Positions 56,460 through 64,000 of a stretch of DNA of 64,000 nt are shown here, in pieces; position 1 is the stretch's first letter, and every line of letters starts with the position of its first letter. A model generated the notes under the pieces. That model searched no databases, was not told where the DNA came from, and saw only the letters and a program-made list of their open reading frames with translations. The position numbers and the translations under genes were made by a program. The stretch covers positions 361,154 to 425,153 of the forward strand of contig JXTC01000033.1 in NCBI GenBank assembly GCA_002914845.1. Direction: 5' to 3'. This stretch comes from Trema orientale (Eukaryota > Streptophyta > Magnoliopsida > Rosales > Cannabaceae).

Positions 56460-59400
56460 TGTTTTCTGATACTAGTGATTTAGATAGTCTTAAATAGAAT
56501 ATAATAAATGCCGTGCCTTGAAGAACCCACGAAGGAGAGAGAGAGAGTGTGTGTGTTGAAAGTTGAAATGGGGTCTCAGTAAAATAAGAAAAAAATGGTT
56601 AAACAACAGTGCCCTGAATATGGAAAATAACAAAGAGAGATTTGTTAAGAAAATTCAGATTTTAAGAAGATATAATACCAGATATTCTTGAGAACCCAAT
56701 AGAGAGTTGGTGAGTGAGAAAGAAATGAAGAAAGCTAGAGTTGTCTGGTTTACAAGGTCCCAAGCATTATTGGCGGTGGCAGTTTTGTCCGGCAGTGGAG
56801 ACAGAGGGGTGTGGGGACTCTCTCTCTCTCTCTCTCTCTCTACAGAAAAGAAAGAGAAAAAAGCTTTGGAAAGTCCTCCTATGGATTGAGTCACTAGTCT
56901 GTTAAATGGGTCTTCCCTATTTCCCACACCTTCAACCCAAAAACCATTTCTTTCCATAATTTACAATTTTTTTTTACTACTGCTACGTACAGAAACCTCT
57001 GATTTCCACTGCACATGGATGTGCCAGGATTTTAATCAAGTACATAATATTTAGTAAAGTCCTGATTTTTAAAGATATCTAGGTGAATAATTGTTACTGA
57101 AATTGTTATACTTATTACTTAATCATGTACTAAAGTTTGCAACAAAACTTATATTTGCATCTAGCTTTATACAAATTAGATAAGTTGTTGATTTTTTTTT
57201 GGGGGGTTGGAAAATAAAAATAAAGAAATACACAAGTTTTGGGCCTATGCCCACAAGCTGTGGGCATGTTTTGCATTAATTGTGTCGGGAAAGAAATTTT
57301 GTCTTAACTGGAGTACATGATGGGACTGAATCCTAGATACAAAGTATATTTTCCAATTAAATTTCCTCCATTCAAATTAAATTTTTGGAGTTTATTTGGG
57401 AAATAGTGTGTGTACTACTCCCAAACACTTTTCACACTTGTGAGAGTTGTGAATTTGTGAAATTGTGATGGCTTAAAAAGAGACCATATCTGATTCTATC
57501 CCGGAACTGTAGCAACTAGTCTTTGCTCAATTAAAAAAGGGTCTTGTGGCTTTATTCAATAGAAATAGAAAGCTCCCCACACAACAAACCTATTATTGCT
57601 TCCATATTTTGTTATATAATGATTGATCAGTCATATTTCTGTAGAGCATCATCTTAAATGCTATTGTGAACTTGTGCCTTTATCTGAAGGAAATGGCCTA
57701 ATTATTGAAATTTATAATTGAACCCATTTCAAGTAGTACCCTGAAGATTAAGGAACCTAAAAAAGAAAAAAAACTCTCTAGTTTGCCACTAACAGGGACA
57801 ACACTTTAAGAGGACCAAAGCTCTTTATGATTTTCTTGGGGGTTAATATTAGACTACTCGTGGCTGTCACCTGCTTTACAAGCATGTAGTCTGTCCTATA
57901 AGGCGATTTTCGTTCTGTTTCTTTCTCCCATTCCTGGCTCAACTTTGTTTTCTGGTAACTAAGCATCTAACATTTGCACTTCTTGCTGTATTCAGCCCTC
58001 ACCCTTTTTATAATTGGCAAAACGGCTTGTTCATGTAATGTGTTTGATTACAGCTTCACGTTAATCAAGATATGTATAAATATAAATATCTATATATATA
58101 TATCTTGAAAATGTAAATACGAAGAACAATTTACAAAGAAGACAAACTCAACTCCAATAATTAGACCCCATTTTGTGAACACCAGAACCCAAAATTTTGA
58201 TGGAAACTAGAGCAAGCATTCATCTTATCCAAACTTTGCGTTGCATGGCCTTTATTTTCTCTCATGAACTGTGTATGGCATCCCTTTAGCTAGCAACCAA
58301 ATTTTAGGCGTGCTCTCTCCCTTTCAAATCATGGGGAAAAAAAAAGATTATAACGTGTCCTCAAGCTTTAATGAACTGATGAAATACACTTGGTTTTCTC
58401 ATCTATATATACATTTTTAAAAGGTCAACTTCATTGGAATAAGAAAATAAAAGTTACTGCCTAGCTCTAATGATTTAACTTAAAGTTCTTGGAATGTGTT
58501 GGGACATGGAAAGATGATAAATTTGCCGAGAAATCTTCATTCTATGATAATATTTTCCTCCATATTTGAAAGAGCATTTCATTGAAAAAGGAAAGGGTGT
58601 GTGTCTCTTGGGATGAATGGTCCTCTAAGAGGAGTACCAACATCTCAACTAAGTTGGATTTTCAAGCCAGAACATAAATAAATTGTTCATTTACATGTTT
58701 CAACTTCCAAGGATAGATCAATACTCGAGGGTTAAGTGTGAAGCTGAGAAAATGACTTGTAACTGTGAATTTATAAGGTACCATTACTACCATACCATGT
58801 TTCAATAAAGGGTACTTATGAATAAGGATTCCTAATACTTAAAGTTGGGTAACCAGGTTAGCAGGAAATAGTGGCATAACAAAAACGTTAGGCAATAGCT
58901 AAATAATTATGGACTAATTATCAATATCGCTACAATTTATTTCATGGATGAATTCTAATTCTTAGAAGTGTAATGAAACCATCATTTTCAATTTCCTAAA
59001 GATATAAAACGACGACATTACACTATAGTCCCCAAAAGAGAAGATTAGTGAGACATCTACATGGCAACATGCAAGAACTCGATCGAGAGGCATATCCAGA
59101 GAAGCTGGTTGTGGTTGAGAGTTAACAATGGTACTGCGGTATATTTATACGTGGTGGAAGCTTATTGGTAGTAGTCAGAATCCGTTTCTCCAAGCTGTGC
59201 ATACATAGAGCTAGGACTAGGAGACTTCGTGAAATCTTATCCTTATCTTATTACAAAGGGTGAAGAAGTTTCATATCGGTGAGTTTTGGCCCATTTCTTT
59301 CTTTCTTTGACATTTAAATCAAACTGCCACATCATTGTATGGAGTACTGATTTTGCTTTCATACGTAGTTTGATTCACTTCACCAACCCAAAAAAGTCCT

Positions 59401-59495
59401 TAAAAAATAAAAATGCAAAAACTATTATCAACTTTTGCATGACGCCTACTGCCCCCACCTCTCTTCACTTTGTTTCTAGTTGCGATTTTAGAAAA

Positions 59496-59531
<36 letters not shown>

Positions 59532-61096
59532 GAAACCACCATCTCTTATCCTAGCTTGTGACTAACACTCTGGAAAATGGTGGTGGTAGACCCCAAATCT
59601 TAATGTCAGTTTCATGATGTATACATAAAAGTTGTACAAATTTTGTAAGTGCATTTCTGATTTACTAGTTTGATTAGAAGAAACCCTTTGAACAAAGATG
59701 GCAATCAACTTGAACTGCAGCAAAAGATATTGGTTTCATGATGCTGAAAAACAAAAGGTTACATCTAGCTGTCAACAATCTTATCACGTAGATAGATAAC
59801 AATAAGTTGAATCACATATATAGTTCTGTTTACTTCAATGTATGTTGGCCATATTAATCTTAATCTCTTGCTAGTGGTGCTATCATAGACAGTTAAAGCC
59901 ATCAAAAGCAGATAAGTTATAAGCATAAATATATAGCAGCAGATTCTGAAAGTAACACAACCTGAAAGACAAGTCAAGTTGATCCTTCCCTCTTGCCTTG
60001 GCTTTGAAACCTTCAAAAACTGAAACAAAACGACAATCCCAGGTGACCAAAATGCCAAGTGTGAGCGCCCTGATTCTAAACGTGGCAAACTCGAGTCATG
60101 CTCATTGATATCATAACCAAGGCAGGGCTAACTTATCTGATGAAGACTGTTCAAGAGACTTATCAGAATGTCAAACATGATCTTTGGAAGTTTCAGGCAC
60201 TATAATCAAACATTTTATCTTCAGTAAATAAACGAAAAGAAGGTTTTTCAATAACAAAACATGTCCAAAAGCAGTACTTGACTGTGGCAAAGTATCTGAA
60301 TCCTGCATTATGATTATAAGCGATAGCTAATATTGTCTGTGTTTCAGTAAGAGTTTAAATTTTTGTTTTATTTTTAAAAAAAAAAAGTGAGCTAGAGAGT
60401 TATTACATGGAGGAGGAACAACTTTTCCTCCTGGCCACCACAAATTTTGACAGTAGCAAGAAAAAAGGAAAGAAAATCCCAACCACTTCAAATTTATCTT
60501 TCATTTTTTGAAAGATGGATTCTATCACTATCACGTAACAAAATGGAACCCACATTCACGTGCTGTTACATAATGCATAGCCCATTAAAATACATTAGAA
60601 AGCCCCACTGGAGTGGAGCAAACTGAGCCAATGTTGCTCTTTGTTTTTGGGTCCATAACAAGCAGGCTTCCGTTCCTTGTTTACAAAAATAGCCTAAGAC
60701 TTGACCCGTTTAGGAGATCCAAGTATCTTCACCCCAATTTGAAGGCCCTTCTAATGATTCTTTAAGAACTAAGAAAGTCAAATCATATTGCTTTCTCATT
60801 TATGCATTCTTCTCCCTTTTTGGTATCTGAAAGTAATGTTAGAAAACAAAAGAAGTCCAAAAGGAAGTTACAATCAGAACTACATAGTTCAGGCCACAGT
60901 TAGTACCGTAGATTAAAGCCCTGTCCATAAATTCGACTTATCGAAGTACTTAACACCAAACATGCAAATCTTTACAGGGAATAATACCAGTAAGGCAGCA
61001 ATCTACTGGCTCAGGATATATTAAATGCTAAAAATTTGGAATACATACATTAATTTGGACATCTTCTGATTCCTTATCTTCTCCTTCAAAGGCCAA
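56460..61096. other. intergenic, no gene seen
   Basis: Contains CT/GA microsatellites (56820-56842, 59503-59529) and a small perfect hairpin (57247-57267, arms ATGCCCACA). Frames at 57778-57966, 59286-59561 and 59765-60088 have no recognised domain. The last few hundred bases are the MTP1 3' UTR. Confidence 0.55.
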
Positions 61097-62308
61097 CTAG
61101 CGCTCAATTTGTATAGTTACGTGAGTGATGTTATACTCTCTTCTGATGTAATCTATGACATTGTCCAGCACCATGTCTGCATTTGCTTCTGGTGTGATTT
61201 TGACATGGCAAGCTAGAAGGATCTTTCCCACTGTTATGGCCCATATATGCAGCTCATGGATGGCCACAACTTCCTCCATCTCCAATAGCCCTCTTTCGAG
61301 TTTTGTGGTGTCGATTTCTCTAGGCGTGCTCTCCATCAGGACTTCAAGTATGTTTCGCAGCATTTTGATTGTTGTCCCCAAGACAATGACCGAAAATATA
61401 AGTGTGCAAATTAAATCAACTATCTCCCACTGGGGCTTAAACCATATGATTCCGCCGCCAATCATTACACCAATACTTTGGATGGAATCTCCAAGTACAT
61501 GGAGATAAGCTCCCTGTACATTTATGTTCCTTTGCTTCTTCTCATGTCCACCTTGAGGTTTCAACAGTGGCTCAACATGATCTTCAGAGCCATGATGGTG
61601 TGAATGACCTTCATGATCCTCACGATGGTGGTGAGCAGAAAATGTTACTCCATGACTCTGTCCACGGCCATGATCATGTTCACCAGGTCCATGGCCATGA
61701 TCATGTTCACCAGGTCCATGGCCATGATCATGTTCACCAGGTCCATGGCCATGATCATGTCCTAACAATAGTGCCATGATGATGTTAACTACTAGCCCAA
61801 ATGCAGCAACAACAAACATTAGAAAACCATTTACTTCACCCGTCTTATGAATGAGTCTAACAATGGCTTCATATACCAATATCCCTGCAAGCAACCATAT
61901 GAGCTGGATGGAAATGAGCGCACCAAGAATTTCAATCCTAAAAAACCCATAAGACTGACGAGGATTGGCGTCCCAGCCAGAAGCCCACAAAGAGAATAAG
62001 GAGATAGCAAAAGCTGCAACATCTGAGAGCAAATGAGCTGCATCAGTCAATATTGCCAAACTGTTAGCTTTGATGCCACCAACAACTTCCACACTCATGA
62101 AGACTAGACAAAGTGCCACCGCGATTAAAAGCTTTCGCATGGAAGCTGATCGCTCTTTAGCATCTTTGGAGTTGGATCCAGCGTCAGACAATTTACAGGA
62201 AACTTCCCCACAGATTTTAGTACTCCCTCCTCCACTACTGCCCTCTCCATAAGAAACATCACCTCTGATCTCGATAATCTGCCCACGTGGAGAATTTTGT
62301 ACTTCCAT
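61097..62308 (-). CDS. MTP1: MTP1-type vacuolar Zn2+/H+ antiporter (cation diffusion facilitator)
   Basis: One uninterrupted 403-aa frame, the intronless coding structure typical of plant MTP1/ZAT. Six membrane segments are visible (for example [20 protein letters not shown] and [20 protein letters not shown]). Zn-binding HxxxD pairs are H92/D96 in helix 2 (HLLSD) and H270/D274 in helix 5 (HVLGD). Between helices 4 and 5 is the cytosolic His-rich loop (about 184-245), with three HDHGHGPGE repeats; in this family the loop sets zinc selectivity and sensing. The C-terminal cytosolic domain (about 310-403) has [19 protein letters not shown]. The protein moves zinc into the vacuole. An acceptor (TTTTCAG) touches the ATG, so the 5' leader has an intron (62309-63657). 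No defect seen. Confidence 0.96.
   Translation of the reverse strand: MEVQNSPRGQIIEIRGDVSYGEGSSGGGSTKICGEVSCKLSDAGSNSKDAKERSASMRKLLIAVALCLVFMSVEVVGGIKANSLAILTDAAHLLSDVAAFAISLFSLWASGWDANPRQSYGFFRIEILGALISIQLIWLLAGILVYEAIVRLIHKTGEVNGFLMFVVAAFGLVVNIIMALLLGHDHGHGPGEHDHGHGPGEHDHGHGPGEHDHGRGQSHGVTFSAHHHREDHEGHSHHHGSEDHVEPLLKPQGGHEKKQRNINVQGAYLHVLGDSIQSIGVMIGGGIIWFKPQWEIVDLICTLIFSVIVLGTTIKMLRNILEVLMESTPREIDTTKLERGLLEMEEVVAIHELHIWAITVGKILLACHVKITPEANADMVLDNVIDYIRREYNITHVTIQIER
61666..61760 (-). repeat. 27-bp in-frame repeat in the MTP1 His loop
   Basis: Three identical 27-bp units (61666-61692, 61693-61719, 61720-61746) and a partial fourth, each encoding nine residues of the His/Gly loop. Identity at silent positions points to recent expansion or homogenisation. 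Confidence 0.9.
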
Positions 62309-63657
62309 CTGAAAACTTCAAGGAAATTTTAGACCATGGAAAATTAGTAAACGCATAATGCTAAAACATTCTTTGAAACCAGAACATTGAAACACAGTTG
62401 TGTCATGTTAAGATAGACATCATGCCTGACCACAAAAGTCGAACACTTGTGTCATGTTAAGATAAACATCATGCCTGATCACAAAAGTCGAAAACGTATA
62501 GCACAAGAAAGAAAACAATTTGATGAAAATTTTTCACAGATAGTTTACTCATAGAGAAGACCAGTCACCAGAGGACCAAATTCAGACCTTATGCCAATAT
62601 GTGACTGCAAACCGCCACGGTGTAGTCCAAAACTTGGAAAACAAGAAGAGTATTCCATTTACTATAATTCCATTTCATACTAGTTAACATGGGGAATCAT
62701 GTTACCCCTCAAACAAGGCAACAGGAACATCTGGAAAGACCTCTAACAATTAAAACTAGATAAACTCAAAAGTACTACAATCTGACACAGGAAATTTTGT
62801 AAAATATGAATAAGAAGAAGCAATAAATATTTGAAACGCAGGCCAAACGAATAACTTTATGCAAAATATCATTACAATGGCAGCATTTATAAGTATATAA
62901 AAGCACTCTACTGGGAAAGTCTCAATTCTTTCAACCCACTCTGCTTGCAATTATGCAAGCCACCAAGAATTCAAGAGAATTGTGGCACAGAAAATGGACA
63001 TGTAATGTTATTGGTGAGAACCCCACGTAAGAAGAAATGTTCAAGCAGAAATGCGAAATTTGGGACACACCCAAAACGACTGAGCTAACAACCATAAGTT
63101 TAAAATAAATAATTAAAAAAAAAAAAACTAAATAAAGGTTGGAGTATAGACATAAACCTTTTGAACCATCAATCAAATTAAACAAGATATTCCTGCTTTT
63201 AGTAAATAACAACGTATACATAACAAGCAATATAAGTTAATTTTGTTATTTAAAAATTACAATAAGAGGCTCTAAACCTATAATCAATCACGAAGAATGA
63301 ACAAAATATCTTAAAGGCTATATAAAAAGAGCACAGGACAATAGGTAGGCATCAATATCATACAGAGTACTAAAATCGAATAATAAGCAACAAAAAAAAC
63401 CCAAATGAAAAAAAAAAAAAATGAGAGAGAATGAAGAAGAGGATATACAAGAACCCCATATGATAATAAAATGGTATTTTGGTCTTTGGTATTGATAAAG
63501 CATGTTTTTTTTTTTTTTTCCCAAATAGAAATCAAGACACACCGAGATAGTCAACGAAAATGGAGCTCCAAAGATTGGAGAATAAGATAAAAAGTCAGTG
63601 ATTTGGGTAATAATAAAAGAAAAAGCAAATATGTAATTTAAAGTGTACTGATCTTAC
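62309..63657 (-). other. intron in the MTP1 5' leader
   Basis: Donor GTAAGATC at 63657, acceptor CAG at 62311-62309 directly before the ATG. Contains a 49-bp tandem duplication (62398-62446, 62447-62495) and T runs near 63500. The frames inside are low-complexity. Confidence 0.7.
62398..62495. repeat. 49-bp tandem duplication
   Basis: TTGTGTCATGTTAAGATA and CATCATGCCTGA recur with period 49 and a few differences. In the MTP1 leader intron. Confidence 0.85.
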
Positions 63658-63916
63658 CTATATAAGGTGCGGTGAGTGAAATTAATTCTCTGCCTAATTC
63701 TGAGGCTTCTAGTTAATGGTATAAAAGGGTCTTTGTTTCTGAATCTGCTATTAGGGGCTGACACTCTTCAAATGCACCACTGAGCTTCCTTAATAGTCTT
63801 ACTGCCAGATCTCCCAAGCTTTGAGCCAATACTAGAAACCTAGTCAAAAAATAGGGTTGGCACTGTGGTAGTTGGAGTGAAGCCGTCAAAGGACTTATTT
63901 GTCTTTTGCTAGACAT
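63658..63916 (-). promoter_or_regulatory. MTP1 5' leader exon and upstream region
   Basis: The leader exon ends at 63658. A 67-codon frame (63916-63713) could be a uORF if transcription starts upstream of it; no clear TATA box fixes the start. The window ends in a T run at 63982-64000. Confidence 0.4.
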
Positions 63917-64000
63917 AAAGTTTTAGATTTAAACAAGCGTATTCCAATACTTAAGTGACAAACATGCATGGACAATGAGGCTTTTTTTTTTTTTTTTTTT

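Noticed and set aside
57247-57267. Small perfect hairpin considered as a miRNA precursor
   Set aside because: Nine-base arms are far too short and match no known miRNA I recall.
59765-60088. 107-aa minus-strand frame
   Set aside because: No recognisable domain and no splice partners; kept as non-coding.
61666-61760. Regular repeats considered as a CRISPR array
   Set aside because: The units are contiguous without spacers, in frame, and lie in a plant coding sequence.
61155-62252. Plus-strand frames and a minus-strand alternate frame within MTP1
   Set aside because: Shadows of the intact MTP1 frame; the His-rich one simply reflects the 27-bp repeat.

Overview
The window looks like nuclear DNA of a flowering plant, most likely a eudicot. 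It is A/T-rich, its genes are split by GT-AG introns, and it is full of small transposons and microsatellites. Every protein recognised is plant-specific or has a clear plant counterpart. Four isolated N bases (7298, 12904, 18620, 30728) suggest a draft assembly. I cannot name the species. Gene names come from remembered family sequences, not a database search.

Layout. Positions 2-208 (+) hold the last codons of a gene whose C-terminus resembles the autophagy kinase ATG1. 2731-8180 (-) is the clock MYB factor LHY (765 aa, six coding exons); its spliced leader and promoter reach about 9990. From about 10 to 26 kb there is no intact gene. That stretch holds foldback elements, an A/T minisatellite, a repeat dense in W-box cores, and two Mutator-like elements placed side by side at one 9-bp target. 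26.2-44.4 kb (+) is the accessory part: a DMR6-type 2-oxoglutarate/Fe(II) oxygenase (352 aa), a COMT-like O-methyltransferase with a defective or unusual exon 1 border, a shortened Copia-type LTR element, two orphan last-exon fragments of the same O-methyltransferase family, and one intact COMT-like gene (369 aa). 44799-46002 (-) is the thylakoid protein CURT1B (172 aa). 46.0-54.3 kb is intergenic, with two more copies of the foldback family. 54310-56287 (-) is a bHLH57/67/70-type subgroup Ia bHLH factor (417 aa). 61097-62308 (-) is the vacuolar zinc transporter MTP1 (403 aa), with an intron in its 5' leader.

The housekeeping genes (LHY, CURT1B, bHLH, MTP1) look complete and have no evident functional link. 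The one group that could act together is the oxygenase plus the COMT-like array: hydroxylation followed by O-methylation is a common pair of steps in phenolic metabolism. The array shows birth-and-death evolution (one intact gene, one doubtful gene, two relics), and the intact enzyme has changed at several positions known to shape the COMT phenolic pocket. Other observations of note are a spliced 88-codon upstream ORF that runs across the LHY start codon, a Mutator-type foldback family with perfect 9-bp target duplications, and a SINE between two copies of a TATA segment just upstream of the oxygenase.
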